This document shows, in pieces, positions 17,535 to 27,002 of a DNA stretch of 56,476 bases (positions are counted from its first letter, which is position 1; each line of letters opens with the position of its first letter). This stretch comes from Hyella patelloides LEGE 07179 (GTDB lineage: Bacteria > Cyanobacteriota > Cyanobacteriia > Cyanobacteriales > Xenococcaceae): the NCBI RefSeq assembly GCF_900659865.1, contig NZ_LR213775.1, forward strand, positions 3,747-60,222, written 5' to 3'. Below the pieces are notes generated by a model. It was not told the origin of the DNA. It ran no database searches and was given only the letters and a program-made list of their open reading frames with translations. A program made the position numbers and the translations under genes.

Positions 17535-17603
17535 ACGACCGTTTCTCGACCGTAGTTAAAAAATGGCAGAGCGTGGGTAATGCCTATTGTACTGATATCG
17601 CAG

Positions 17604-20507
17604 TTAATTATTGTATCTTTGCAAAACTTGTTTTAAATACTTCCCTGTGTAAGAACTCTTATTCTCTGCTACTTCTTCAGGAGTTCCTGTAGCTATAACT
17701 TCTCCTCCTTTATCGCCTCCTTCTGGCCCTAAGTCAATAATCCAATCAGAACAACGAATAACATCCAAGTTGTGTTCGATAACTACTAAAGAATTACCTT
17801 TATCTACCAATCGCTGTAAAACATTCAAGAGGTGATGAACATCGTAGAATGATAAGCCCGTAGTGGGTTCATCAATGAGATAGAGAGTTTTTCCCGTGGC
17901 GCGTCGGGATAATTCAGAGGCGAGTTTGACTCTTTGGGCTTCTCCGCCTGAGAGGGTGGGGGCTGGTTGTCCAAGTTTGATGTAGCCTAAACCGACATCT
18001 ACGAGGGTTTGCAGCTTTTTCTGGGCGCGAGGGATGTTTTGAAAGATTTCTAAGGCTTCTTCTACTGTCATGTTAAGTACATCGGCAATGGAATAACCTT
18101 TATATTTAACTTGGAGGGTTTCGCGGTTATATCTGGCACCTTTACAAACATCGCATTGCACATATACATTAGGGAGAAAATTCATTTCAATGACGTTGAC
18201 ACCCTGTCCGCTACAGGCTTCGCACCTCCCTCCTTTGACGTTAAAAGAGAATCTTCCTGCCTTGTATCCTCTGGCTTTGGCTTCGATAGTTTCGGCAAAA
18301 ATAGCTCGAATAGCATCAAAAACTCCCGTGTAGGTAACAGGGTTAGAACGAGGTGTTCTACCAATAGGAGATTGATCGATGATGATTACTTTATCAATTG
18401 CTTGTAAGCCTTTGATTGTACCTAATTTAGTGGGAAAGGGTTTCTTTTTAGTCAGGTGATGTTGCAGTGCGGGATGGAGTAATTCATTAATTAAAGTGGA
18501 TTTCCCCGAACCTGATACCCCTGTGATGGCAACAAATTTACCCAGAGGAATATCAACATCGATATGTTTGAGATTATTTTGATGACAGTCTTGGAGTGAA
18601 AGACAGACTTGCTTACCTTCTCTTCTTTCGGTGGGAGTAGTGATAACTTTTTTGTGGGATAAATAGGCTCCTGTAAGGGACTTTTTAGCAGCAAGTAATT
18701 TTTTAAAACTACCCTCAACGACTATTTCCCCACCGTGAACTCCTGCATGGGGCCCTATATCCACAATATGATCGGCACATCTGATAGTATCTTCATCATG
18801 TTCTACTACGATTAATGTGTTGCCTAAATCTCGCAGTTTTTGTAAGGTAGTGAGTAAGCGATCGTTATCTCTTTGATGTAAACCGATACTAGGCTCATCA
18901 AGTACATATAGTACCCCTGTCAAACCTGCACCAATTTGGGTAGCAAGGCGGATTCTTTGGGCTTCTCCCCCTGATAATGTCATGGCAGCACGTTCTAAAG
19001 TCAGATAGTCTAAACCGACATCTAAGAGGAATTGCAAACGGGCTTTGATTTCTTTGAGAGCTAATTCCCCAATTAATGCTTGACGCTGGGTAAGCTGAAA
19101 ATGGTTAATTTTATTGAGACAATCGCGGATGGGAACACTTACCAGATCGTTGATTCTATATTGTCCTAAACGCACAGCCAAAGATTCTGGTTTTAAGCGT
19201 TTTCCGTTACAGACTTCACAAGGCTGATTAATTAAATACTGTTCTAATTTCTGTTTAACCCCATCAGAACTAGTTTCGCGATAATTGCGTTCCAGCATTC
19301 TAACAATGCCATAGTAATTACGGTGATAACCTTCTCCGCCACCACGACTATCTGAGTAGAAAAAAATTGGTTCTTCTGTACCATAGAGTAAGATGTCTTT
19401 TTGTGGTTTAGTTAACTTATGCCAAGGAGTTTGAATATCAAAACCATAAGCTTCTCCAACACTGTAAAGCAGAGAGAGATAGTAAGTATTATCTTTATCC
19501 GACCAAGGAGCGATCGCACTGTATAATGGTTGTTTAGGATCGGGTACTACTAATTCTGGAGCAAATGTCCGCATACTACCAATCCCGTGACAATGGGGAC
19601 AAGCACCGTAAGGAGAGTTAAAAGAAAACAAACGAGGTGATAACTCTTCGATGACTGCACCATGTTCGGGACAGGCAAAGTTTTCGGAAAATACGATTTC
19701 GTTGGTTTGTTCATCGTTAGTAGAGACGTTCCGTCGGGATGTCTCTATCGTTGATTTTTTGTTATTAGAATCAGGGATAACATCAATTACAGCAATGCCA
19801 TCAGCAAGACTTAAACAAGTACTCAGGGAATCGGCTAAACGTTCTTCAATCCCAGGTTTTTTGACTAAGCGATCTACTACTACTTCTATATTATGGGCGT
19901 AATTTTTCTCTAAAGTAATCTCTTCTGCTAACTGTTTTACCTCTCCATTTACTCTTACCCGAACAAACCCCTGAGAAGCCAAACTGGATAATAGCTGTTT
20001 ATGAGTTCCCTTTTTACCCCTAATTACTGGTGCGAGAATCAGAAACTTGGTTTGATCGCTTAATGCCATTACCTTGTCGCACATTTCATCGATGGTTTGG
20101 GGTACAATAGAGCGATCGCATTTTGGACAATGAGGTTCACCAGCCCGACCAAATAATAACCTTAAATAATCATAAATTTCTGTGACTGTACCCACAGTAG
20201 AACGAGGATTATGGGAAGTAGACTTTTGATCGATAGAAATGGCGGGACTTAAGCCTTCAATGGCATCGACATCGGGTTTATCTAATTGTCCTAAAAACTG
20301 TCTAGCGTAAGCACTTAAAGACTCTACATAACGCCGTTGTCCTTCTGCAAAGATGGTATCAAACGCTAAAGAGGATTTACCCGAACCCGATACCCCAGTA
20401 AACACAATTAGTTTATTACGAGGCAGATCGAGATTGACATCTTTGAGGTTATGCTGTCGCGCACCACGAATGCGAATGGTATCCAGGGACTCAGAGAGAT
20501 TAGGCAT
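17604..20507 (-). CDS. uvrA: Excinuclease ABC subunit UvrA, with a repeat-derived insertion
   Basis: Damage-recognition ATPase of nucleotide excision repair. 967 residues with two ABC ATPase modules: Walker A GVSGSGKSSLAFDT near residue 40 and GVSGSGKSTLINEL in the second half, two LSGGEAQR signatures, and zinc-binding cysteine pairs (CPKC; CPEHG with CPHCHG; CEACSGQG with CDVC). It is longer than the E. coli protein (940). Part of the excess is a hydrophilic stretch between VIDVIPD and EIVFSENFACP, about residues 244-270, where a palindromic genomic repeat (19721-19747) is read through as IETSRRNVS. The reading frame is intact. The gene stands alone on this strand. Confidence 0.97.
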   Translation of the reverse strand: MPNLSESLDTIRIRGARQHNLKDVNLDLPRNKLIVFTGVSGSGKSSLAFDTIFAEGQRRYVESLSAYARQFLGQLDKPDVDAIEGLSPAISIDQKSTSHNPRSTVGTVTEIYDYLRLLFGRAGEPHCPKCDRSIVPQTIDEMCDKVMALSDQTKFLILAPVIRGKKGTHKQLLSSLASQGFVRVRVNGEVKQLAEEITLEKNYAHNIEVVVDRLVKKPGIEERLADSLSTCLSLADGIAVIDVIPDSNNKKSTIETSRRNVSTNDEQTNEIVFSENFACPEHGAVIEELSPRLFSFNSPYGACPHCHGIGSMRTFAPELVVPDPKQPLYSAIAPWSDKDNTYYLSLLYSVGEAYGFDIQTPWHKLTKPQKDILLYGTEEPIFFYSDSRGGGEGYHRNYYGIVRMLERNYRETSSDGVKQKLEQYLINQPCEVCNGKRLKPESLAVRLGQYRINDLVSVPIRDCLNKINHFQLTQRQALIGELALKEIKARLQFLLDVGLDYLTLERAAMTLSGGEAQRIRLATQIGAGLTGVLYVLDEPSIGLHQRDNDRLLTTLQKLRDLGNTLIVVEHDEDTIRCADHIVDIGPHAGVHGGEIVVEGSFKKLLAAKKSLTGAYLSHKKVITTPTERREGKQVCLSLQDCHQNNLKHIDVDIPLGKFVAITGVSGSGKSTLINELLHPALQHHLTKKKPFPTKLGTIKGLQAIDKVIIIDQSPIGRTPRSNPVTYTGVFDAIRAIFAETIEAKARGYKAGRFSFNVKGGRCEACSGQGVNVIEMNFLPNVYVQCDVCKGARYNRETLQVKYKGYSIADVLNMTVEEALEIFQNIPRAQKKLQTLVDVGLGYIKLGQPAPTLSGGEAQRVKLASELSRRATGKTLYLIDEPTTGLSFYDVHHLLNVLQRLVDKGNSLVVIEHNLDVIRCSDWIIDLGPEGGDKGGEVIATGTPEEVAENKSSYTGKYLKQVLQRYNN
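19721..19747. repeat. Palindromic repeat of family A inside uvrA
   Basis: TAGAGACGTTCC and GGGATGTCTCTA are imperfect inverted arms around GTC. They share the outer TAGAGACGT/GTCTCTA motif with the palindrome at 4517-4540. It encodes about residues 254-263 of UvrA without breaking the frame. Confidence 0.75.
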
Positions 20508-20985
20508 TTACACGGATGATTCAGGACATAAATGATTGTAACGAGTTTTGACCGTGAGAGAGGCTTCTGGCTAGGGAGCATCTCTAATCGCGATGTTGAC
20601 AGGCTTTGCGCTCAAAGGTAGATGGTAAAAGGATTCTATTTTACACAGCTCCTATTATAAAACCATTGGCTTTAATCATATATCAATCTTTTCTACTACA
20701 GAACTTACATAGATACATCTTTTTGGGCTGCTTAATTAATTCATCATTAACTTGGATTAGTTGCAAACTGTGGAAACTAAAAACTATAAAGTAATCTGAT
20801 ATTACTCAAAATTTAGCCAGTTTCTTGAATAATGATAAGTAAGTACAATTTTTTAATTGATTTGGGGGTATGTGGAGCAAATCCTAATATTTAGCAGACC
20901 TTCTATCTTAATTTATGAGGGCTTTAGTATTCCATTAATCTGACTTGTCTATATATAAGTCAGAGAAATATAATTAGTATCAAAG
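20508..20985. other. Divergent region, uvrA / first sensor kinase
   Basis: 478 AT-rich bases. It holds the upstream regions of uvrA and of the first histidine kinase, with an inverted repeat at 20939-20964 close to the kinase start. A 62-codon plus frame at 20606 lacks support. Nothing else was recognised. Confidence 0.4.
20939..20964 (+). promoter_or_regulatory. Inverted repeat before the first sensor kinase, candidate operator
   Basis: TCTGACTT (20939-20946) and AAGTCAGA (20957-20964) are perfect 8-base inverted arms with a 10-base spacer, ending 21 bases before the ATG. It could be a dimer binding site or a 5' leader hairpin. No binding protein can be named. Confidence 0.35.
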
Positions 20986-22395
20986 ATGATTAACAAACAC
21001 AAAAGTAAAGGTATATCTCATAGATTTCAAATTCGCATTTTGGCTGTATATTGTATTTTAATTCTGTTGACTTTTTCTGGGGCTATTATAGCAATTCGGA
21101 GAGTATTATTATTGCGTCTTGATGCGAGAATAGAACAAGCTCTTGAGCAAGAAATACAGGAATTGCAGTTATTATTAGATGGCAAAGATCCAGAGACAGC
21201 ACAGCCTTTTGGCGGTAACATTACTGCGATTTTCAATGTATTCTTGAGGCGTAATATCCCTATTAGTGATGAATATACAATTGCTTTACTTCCTGATGGT
21301 TTTTACGCTTCCGAACCTTCAAGATTACCAAGCTCGATCGGTGCTAATTCTAGAATAGTTAAACATTGGCAAAAACTTACTTTACCAGAGCGAGGAGAAA
21401 TAGGTGATTCTCACGATCTCATTGCCTATTTAGCCGAACCAATTAGAATTGATCAAGAAGTAAAAGGAGTTTTTGTAGTTGCAATCGCTACTCAAAATCA
21501 GCTACAAGAAGTTGATGAAGCAATTTTAATTATGATTCAGGTTACCGCAATTGCCATTGCTATTACTTCGGTTTTGGCTTGGATTTTTACAGGAAAAATT
21601 TTATCTCCCTTACGTTCACTGACAAAAACTGCACGAGCAATTAGTAAAAATAATTTAGACCAGCGAATTCAAGTTTATGGTAATGATGAGGTTACTCAAC
21701 TGAGTATCACGTTTAATGAAATGTTAGAACGACTGCAATCAGCTTTTGTTAACCAACAGCAATTTCTAAGTGATGTCAGTCACGAACTAAAAACTCCCAT
21801 TACGATTGTTCAAGGTCATTTAGATTTGATGGGGGATAGCCTTGAAGAGCAAGAAGAGACTAAAGAGCTTATTTTTGATGAATTAGAAAGAATGAATCGT
21901 TTGATTACCGATCTGAGTTTGTTAGCTAAATCCGAGCAACCTAATTTTTTACAGCTAGAAAAAGTTAGCCTGAGTACTTTAACTGAAGAAATATATATCA
22001 AATCTCAAGCAATTGCTTCACGCCAATGGCAATTGGAAGCTGTGGGAATAGGAGAAATACTAGCAGATCGTCAAAGAATAGTTCAAGCAATTACCAATCT
22101 GGCTCAAAACGCTACTAAACACACGAAACCAGAAGATACTATTGCTATTGGTTCTGCTATTAATAACAATCACTTTTGTTTATGGGTGCGAGATACGGGA
22201 ACTGGTATTGCAGAAGAAGATCGACAACGCATTTTTCAACGTTTCCAAACGGTATCAAAAAATCATGATGAAAAAAGTACTGGTTTGGGTCTTTCTATTG
22301 TTAATGCGATCGCTCAAGCTCATAGAGGAAAAATTGAATTATCAAGCCGTTTAGGTAAAGGTTCAAAGTTCACTATTGTCTTACCATTAAGATAA
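20986..22395 (+). CDS. Membrane sensor histidine kinase, first of a tandem pair
   Basis: 469 residues: transmembrane helix at about 18-38, a periplasmic sensor part to about 180, a second helix at about 182-202, HAMP at about 204-256 (PLRSLTKTARAI), HisKA with phosphoacceptor His266 in SDVSHELKTPITI, and the ATPase domain with the N box AITNLAQNATKH, G1 WVRDTGTGIAEED and G2 STGLGLSIVNAIAQAH. It autophosphorylates on His266 and passes phosphate to an unknown response regulator; none is encoded here. A close paralogue follows 107 bases downstream. A hairpin overlaps the stop codon. The signal sensed is unknown. Confidence 0.95.
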   Translation: MINKHKSKGISHRFQIRILAVYCILILLTFSGAIIAIRRVLLLRLDARIEQALEQEIQELQLLLDGKDPETAQPFGGNITAIFNVFLRRNIPISDEYTIALLPDGFYASEPSRLPSSIGANSRIVKHWQKLTLPERGEIGDSHDLIAYLAEPIRIDQEVKGVFVVAIATQNQLQEVDEAILIMIQVTAIAIAITSVLAWIFTGKILSPLRSLTKTARAISKNNLDQRIQVYGNDEVTQLSITFNEMLERLQSAFVNQQQFLSDVSHELKTPITIVQGHLDLMGDSLEEQEETKELIFDELERMNRLITDLSLLAKSEQPNFLQLEKVSLSTLTEEIYIKSQAIASRQWQLEAVGIGEILADRQRIVQAITNLAQNATKHTKPEDTIAIGSAINNNHFCLWVRDTGTGIAEEDRQRIFQRFQTVSKNHDEKSTGLGLSIVNAIAQAHRGKIELSSRLGKGSKFTIVLPLR

Positions 22396-22414
22396 GCTTT
22401 TTTATAAAAGCTTA
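22393..22414 (+). terminator. Hairpin overlapping the stop of the first kinase
   Basis: Perfect 9-base arms TAAGCTTTT (22393-22401) and AAAAGCTTA (22406-22414) with the loop TTAT. The stop codon TAA is the first triplet of the arm. The stem is AT-rich and followed by CATATATATTTTG, so it may be an attenuator between the tandem kinases rather than a full terminator. Confidence 0.5.
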
Positions 22415-22502
22415 CATATATATTTTGTGACAATATAATATCATATTTAATTTTTTTAGCTTCTTTCTTGACAAGCAAAAGTTACTTATTGCTTTTCATC
22501 AC

Positions 22503-23972
22503 ATGAAACATCCCTCGGACTTTAGCGATCGCCAGACAAACGGTCTTCCATGGTATAAAAAAAAATTTATTGAAGTTCGTACTCAAATTTTACTTTGCTA
22601 TCTTGGTTTATTAGCAATTTTAATGGGAATTTCTATTCCCACAGTTCATAACGTCATTTTTCAACGAATAGATAGTCGTTTACGAGCAGAAATCGCTTCA
22701 GAAATTGCCGAATTTGAATCAGATTTTGATCTTAAAAAAAATCAAAATTTATCTCAAGTAAAACAATCAGCGATCGCCTATTTAAGAAATGATTTAGTTG
22801 AAAAAGAGCAATATTTTATTATTCTTTTAGAAGACAATTTTTTTCAATCAATTCCTGTAATTTATGATTTACCACAATCACTACAGCCTAATTCGCAATT
22901 AATCGAGCGGTTGATTTCACAAAAAGAAACTGTTTCTGGAGAGTTTCAGACTCAAGAGTTGGAAGTTGGCAAAATTATTTACCGCACTTTTCTTTTTGAT
23001 ACACCAGGACAAGATAAAGGAGTTTTTTTGGTTGCTCGTGCTACTTACAGCGAGTATAAAGAAGCAGCTTTAGCAATGCGATTAATTGTCATTGTTACGA
23101 CTACTTTATTCTTATTAACTTCCATTGGAGCTTGGTTTATTTCTGATTGGATTTTAAAACCTTTAAGGCTCATGTCGGCTACAGCAAAACAAATTAGTGA
23201 GAAAGATTTGTCCCAGCGTCTTTCTATTTTAGGACAAGGAGAAATGGCGCAAGTTGCTAGCACTTTTAACGCTATGATGGAACGTTTAGAAAAAGCTTTT
23301 CAAACTCAAAAAAGTTTTGTTCGGAATGCTAGTCACGAACTAAAAACCCCTATTACTATTATTCAAGGTCATTTGGATTTGATGGGTGAAGATCCAGAGG
23401 AACAACACGAAACCCAAGCTATTATTAATGAACAATTAGATCGAATGACTAGATTAGTTGAAGATTTGTTGATTTTAACTAGGGTTGAACAGCCAGAATT
23501 TTTACAACCTGAGTTAATCGAAATCGAAGTTTTTACCCAAAAACTTTTTCAAAAAGCCAAAGTTTTCACTGAAGCTAATTTACAATTAGAAAAAGTAGGA
23601 CAAGGGAAACTATATATCGATCCCAAACGGCTAACCCAAGCAATCATGAATTTAATCGAAAATGCAGTTCAGCATACACCATTGGGGGGTAAAATCTCCA
23701 TTGGTTCTGTTTGTAACGAGTCTGATGTCCGCTTTTGGGTAAGGGATACAGGTATGGGGATTGCTCACTCAGATCGAAAGCAAATTTTTAATCCTTTTGC
23801 TCGTGCTGCTCATAGCTATCGTCGTTCTAATGGCTTTGGTTTAGGATTATCGATCGCCCAGGCAATAGTTAGTGCTTGTGGTGGTAGTATTATTCTGGAC
23901 AGCTTGCCAGGAAAAGGCTCTACTTTTACGTTAATTTTTCCCGTTAAAAATTCTTTAGTTATTTATGATTGA
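22503..23972 (+). CDS. Membrane sensor histidine kinase, second of the tandem pair
   Basis: 489 residues with the same layout as the preceding gene: transmembrane helices at about 29-47 and 193-213, HAMP, HisKA with His278 in RNASHELKTPITI, and ATPase boxes AIMNLIENAVQHT, WVRDTGMGIAHSD and GFGLGLSIAQAIV. Both kinases share HELKTPITI.QGHLDLMG, so they are probably ancient duplicates; the sensor regions have diverged strongly (IFQRID versus LLLRLD after helix 1). No response regulator is adjacent. The last 10 bases overlap the end of the convergent carotenoid oxygenase gene. Confidence 0.95.
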   Translation: MKHPSDFSDRQTNGLPWYKKKFIEVRTQILLCYLGLLAILMGISIPTVHNVIFQRIDSRLRAEIASEIAEFESDFDLKKNQNLSQVKQSAIAYLRNDLVEKEQYFIILLEDNFFQSIPVIYDLPQSLQPNSQLIERLISQKETVSGEFQTQELEVGKIIYRTFLFDTPGQDKGVFLVARATYSEYKEAALAMRLIVIVTTTLFLLTSIGAWFISDWILKPLRLMSATAKQISEKDLSQRLSILGQGEMAQVASTFNAMMERLEKAFQTQKSFVRNASHELKTPITIIQGHLDLMGEDPEEQHETQAIINEQLDRMTRLVEDLLILTRVEQPEFLQPELIEIEVFTQKLFQKAKVFTEANLQLEKVGQGKLYIDPKRLTQAIMNLIENAVQHTPLGGKISIGSVCNESDVRFWVRDTGMGIAHSDRKQIFNPFARAAHSYRRSNGFGLGLSIAQAIVSACGGSIILDSLPGKGSTFTLIFPVKNSLVIYD

Positions 23973-25369
23973 TTTTTCCAAGTACCATGAAAACTTGGAG
24001 GAATAACGCTAGGTAAAGCCAAACTACACACTGGCTCTTCTTCTAAGCGATCGCTATTATAAACCCTTATTTCACTCAAATCTCGCTCGCCGTCATAAAC
24101 TACTGTAAGTAACCATCCTGAGTCGGGGTTATTTGGTTGAGAGACATAAATCGGTTCGGAAGGATACATATTTGCACCCAGATCCGTAAAGGATAAATTA
24201 CCTGTTTGGCGGTCAAATCTAGCGATCGCTGTTAGGAGTTCTTGACTGATATCGACATTATCTCGATGGGTAGATAAATAGGTGTAACGCCAAGACTGTC
24301 CAACGTCTTGTGGTGCTAGCATCGGAAATTCGCAGTGACGATCTAATAATTGCTGTGTTTCGCTTACTTTTGCTGTTTGAGGATTAATTATGGCTTGCCA
24401 CAGTGTTCCTTTTGCTGAAGTCTTGGTATTTCCTGTAGCGACTTCTTTGAGGTATTGATTAGTTTTGAAATCTTCGTAACGGACAAATTCGATTACGATA
24501 TTGCCATCACTATTTACATAACCATTGGTATGATGCCATTGATACCAAGGATCGGTTTCCCCTTGACTTACCAAAGAGAGTTCGTGACGGTCAAATATCC
24601 AGATTTGTGTTCCTAATTGGGGTTTCCATTCCATCGCATCACTGTAAGATTTTCTTCCCAAAAGCACAGGAAGTACATTAACCCTCACAGGAGAGATTAC
24701 AAAGACTAAATAGTCCCCTGCTAGAGCAAAATCATGCATTAAAGGTAACCCTGGCAGGGAAACCTCTTTTTTCTTCGTAATTTTCCCCGTAGCGTCGCTT
24801 TTATAAATATTGAGAGTAGTTTCTTTACCAGGACTAATGCCAAAATTAAAAATTTCTCCTGTAGCAGCATCTACTTTAGGATGAGCAGAAAAAGACAAAT
24901 CATTAAGAGTATTCTGTAAATTGTCCGTGCCGATTGTTTCTAAAGTAGCTAAATCCAAACTGTGGGGTACACCCCCTTCCCAAAGAGCCAATAGGCGATC
25001 GCTTAAAGCCAAGACAGAGATGTTCGCACAATTTTTGACTGGTTTAGTCGCATTGTTCCAAAACGCCCCAGGCGCAGTCATGCCATAGTTAGGGAAGAGA
25101 TATTTCTCAGCTTGACTTTCGGCGATGTAACCTTCTGTCTGCACATACTTGTAGGTTGCATTTGCACCCTCAGCAGTAAAATTAATCCCTAAAATCGCAC
25201 CATCTCCATCAAACAAATGTCCCACTCTTTGCTTACCCCTATTTAAACGAGCAGGGCCATTACGATAGAGTGTCCCTCTGAGGGTATCAGGTATAGCACC
25301 AGAAATCACAGTCAAAGGAGTTTTATTAAATTCTCTTGCTGGATTGGCGATCGCTTTTTGCCAAGACAT
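23963..25369 (-). CDS. Carotenoid cleavage oxygenase
   Basis: 468-residue beta-propeller enzyme that cleaves carotenoid or apocarotenoid double bonds with non-haem iron. The four iron-binding histidine segments are visible: FSAHPK, LMHDFAL, WHHTNGY and the C-terminal PSFHGTW. LYRNGPAR and GDGAILGI near the start are family signatures. The length fits soluble cyanobacterial apocarotenoid oxygenases (Synechocystis Diox1/ACO type), but the exact substrate cannot be read from sequence. Convergent with the second kinase, overlapping by 10 bases at the 3' ends. Confidence 0.93.
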   Translation of the reverse strand: MSWQKAIANPAREFNKTPLTVISGAIPDTLRGTLYRNGPARLNRGKQRVGHLFDGDGAILGINFTAEGANATYKYVQTEGYIAESQAEKYLFPNYGMTAPGAFWNNATKPVKNCANISVLALSDRLLALWEGGVPHSLDLATLETIGTDNLQNTLNDLSFSAHPKVDAATGEIFNFGISPGKETTLNIYKSDATGKITKKKEVSLPGLPLMHDFALAGDYLVFVISPVRVNVLPVLLGRKSYSDAMEWKPQLGTQIWIFDRHELSLVSQGETDPWYQWHHTNGYVNSDGNIVIEFVRYEDFKTNQYLKEVATGNTKTSAKGTLWQAIINPQTAKVSETQQLLDRHCEFPMLAPQDVGQSWRYTYLSTHRDNVDISQELLTAIARFDRQTGNLSFTDLGANMYPSEPIYVSQPNNPDSGWLLTVVYDGERDLSEIRVYNSDRLEEEPVCSLALPSVIPPSFHGTWKNQS

Positions 25370-25491
25370 AGTTTTCAGGAATAAGGAGAAAGGAATAAGG
25401 ATTAAGGAAGGAAAGCAGAGAGAATGGAGTAAAGATCAAAAAGCCAACGAGCAACAAGCAACGAGCAACTAACCACTAACAACCAACAATT

Positions 25492-25953
25492 TTATTTTGT
25501 CTTTGAGGTGGAAGTAAAAGAATAGTCTCGTAACATTTTCTTCAATTCCAAAGTATGCATTTCCTCATTACCTATCATAGTACGAGCATATTCTTCTAGA
25601 TATACGCTGGAATTTTCTACTACTTCTAAGAGTTCTTTATAAAGACTGAGAGCTTTTTTTTCGTGTTCTAGACTTTCTTGTATGATCTCTTCTATCGCAT
25701 GGTGAGAACTTTCTTGAACAGGGGCAATTTTCAGGCTGGGATGACCTTCATCAAGTCCTGTAATAATCTCTCCTGCTTGTTGGGCGTGAGTTAAAGATTC
25801 GGTAGCTTGGGCTTTAAAAAAATCTACCAAAGGAATACGATAAGGCCCTGTTATCATCAGAGAATAGTGAGTATAACGAACAACTCCCGCAAGTTCATAT
25901 TCCATAATCTCATTGAGAGTTTTAATAGTAGACTTCACATCTAATTCTTTCAT
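25492..25953 (-). CDS. Ferritin-like / bacterioferritin-type protein
   Basis: 153 residues forming a four-helix bundle with spaced Glu/His ligands: MEYELAGVVRYTHYSLMI in helix 1, AQATESLTHAQQAGEI in helix 2, EEIIQESLEHEKKALSLY in helix 3 and MIGNEEMHTLELKKML in helix 4. This is the E...ExxH pattern of a diiron site, as in bacterioferritins, for iron storage or ferroxidase activity. The start is set at the ATG at 25953, 6 bases after GAGGAG, not at the upstream TTG at 25980. It is the first of several iron-linked genes on this strand. Confidence 0.85.
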   Translation of the reverse strand: MKELDVKSTIKTLNEIMEYELAGVVRYTHYSLMITGPYRIPLVDFFKAQATESLTHAQQAGEIITGLDEGHPSLKIAPVQESSHHAIEEIIQESLEHEKKALSLYKELLEVVENSSVYLEEYARTMIGNEEMHTLELKKMLRDYSFTSTSKTK

Positions 25954-26120
25954 CGATAGCTCCTCAAATTTATTTAACAAATCATTTGTTTATTGATGAC
26001 AAAAATCAACTTTCAACTCATCCAAGTTATTTACTCATTATTACTTGCTGCTGATTATTTTGTTGCCCCTCAACTTATCTAAGTATATTGAAAAGCTGCT
26101 CACTGATTAGGTGATTACTG

Positions 26121-26792
26121 CTACACTTCAGCCCATTTCCGCAGTAAGTTAGCAATACTTTTGGAAATTAAATCAAACTCGGCTGTTTTACCATCTCTTG
26201 TAAAGATAACTCTTCTTGCAGTTTCAAGATCGAAAAGAATTTCTCTGTCGCTCGCACTTCGCACCAAGCTTTGCACCCAACCCACCGCCACAAAACGAGT
26301 ACCTTGAGTTACTGGATTGACTCGATGTAAAGTTGTCGCAGGATAAATAATTGCCGAACCTGCTTCTAGCTTATAAGATTTTTCCTCATCAGCACCTTCA
26401 ATGACTAATTCTCCTCCTTTATATTCTGAGGGGGAACTGATAAAGATAGTAAAAGATACGTCGGTGCGCCACATCCTACCATTATTCATTAAAGCATTAT
26501 CTACGTGGCGATCATAAGACATTCCCACATCGTAACGACTAAAAAGAATTGAATGAATTGACTTAGGGCGCACTGCGGTTTGAAATAGGTTGTTGCGATT
26601 GAGAGCCGATTGAACTTGTTCGCTTAGTTGTTTTCCTAAAGTAGTTTGTTTACTTAATTGCTGATTATTTTTAACTAATTTAGCGTGCCAACCTGCGGTT
26701 AATTTCCCGTCAGTAAATTCGCCTTCAGCAAGAGAGGAAGTAATTTTTGCTATTTCTTGTTTAGTAATTACGCTAGGAATAGAAAAGATCAT
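26121..26792 (-). CDS. piuC: PKHD-type Fe(II)/2-oxoglutarate hydroxylase (PiuC/YbiX family)
   Basis: 223 residues. Metal ligands are His96 and Asp98 (YDRHVDNAL) and His156 (TTLHRVNPV), and Arg166 (GTRFVAVGWVQS) should bind 2-oxoglutarate. The N-terminal IPSVITKQEI and AGWHAKLVKNNQQL are typical of PiuC. Such genes often sit beside iron/siderophore uptake genes and are iron-regulated; the substrate is unknown. Here they neighbour a ferritin-like gene and an iron-uptake porin. Downstream is 140 bases, then the ferritin-like gene; upstream is a heptanucleotide repeat tract. Confidence 0.9.
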   Translation of the reverse strand: MIFSIPSVITKQEIAKITSSLAEGEFTDGKLTAGWHAKLVKNNQQLSKQTTLGKQLSEQVQSALNRNNLFQTAVRPKSIHSILFSRYDVGMSYDRHVDNALMNNGRMWRTDVSFTIFISSPSEYKGGELVIEGADEEKSYKLEAGSAIIYPATTLHRVNPVTQGTRFVAVGWVQSLVRSASDREILFDLETARRVIFTRDGKTAEFDLISKSIANLLRKWAEV

Positions 26793-26864
26793 ATTTTAGG
26801 GAAGAAGGAAAAGAAGATAGGGGAGGTAACAGGTAATCATAGGTAATATGTGACAATTAATTAA

Positions 26865-26987
26865 TAACAACTAACAACTAACAACTAACAACTAACAACT
26901 AACAACTAACAACTAACAACTAACAACTAACAACTAACAACTAACAACTAACAACTAACAACTAACAACTAACAACTAACAACTAAC
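26865..26987. repeat. Heptanucleotide tandem repeat (TAACAAC)n
   Basis: About 17 almost perfect copies of the 7-base unit TAACAAC in 123 bases, between the histidine-phosphatase-like gene and the PKHD hydroxylase gene. Degenerate relatives of the same motif (CAACAAGCAACGAGCAACTAAC) occur at about 25445-25490 and 39080-39110. Short tandem heptamers of this kind are common in cyanobacteria. Confidence 0.95.
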
Positions 26988-27002
26988 CGATAATAATAAT
27001 AA

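Noticed and set aside
26865-26987. Possible CRISPR array
   Set aside because: The 7-base units are contiguous with no spacers; it is a simple tandem repeat.
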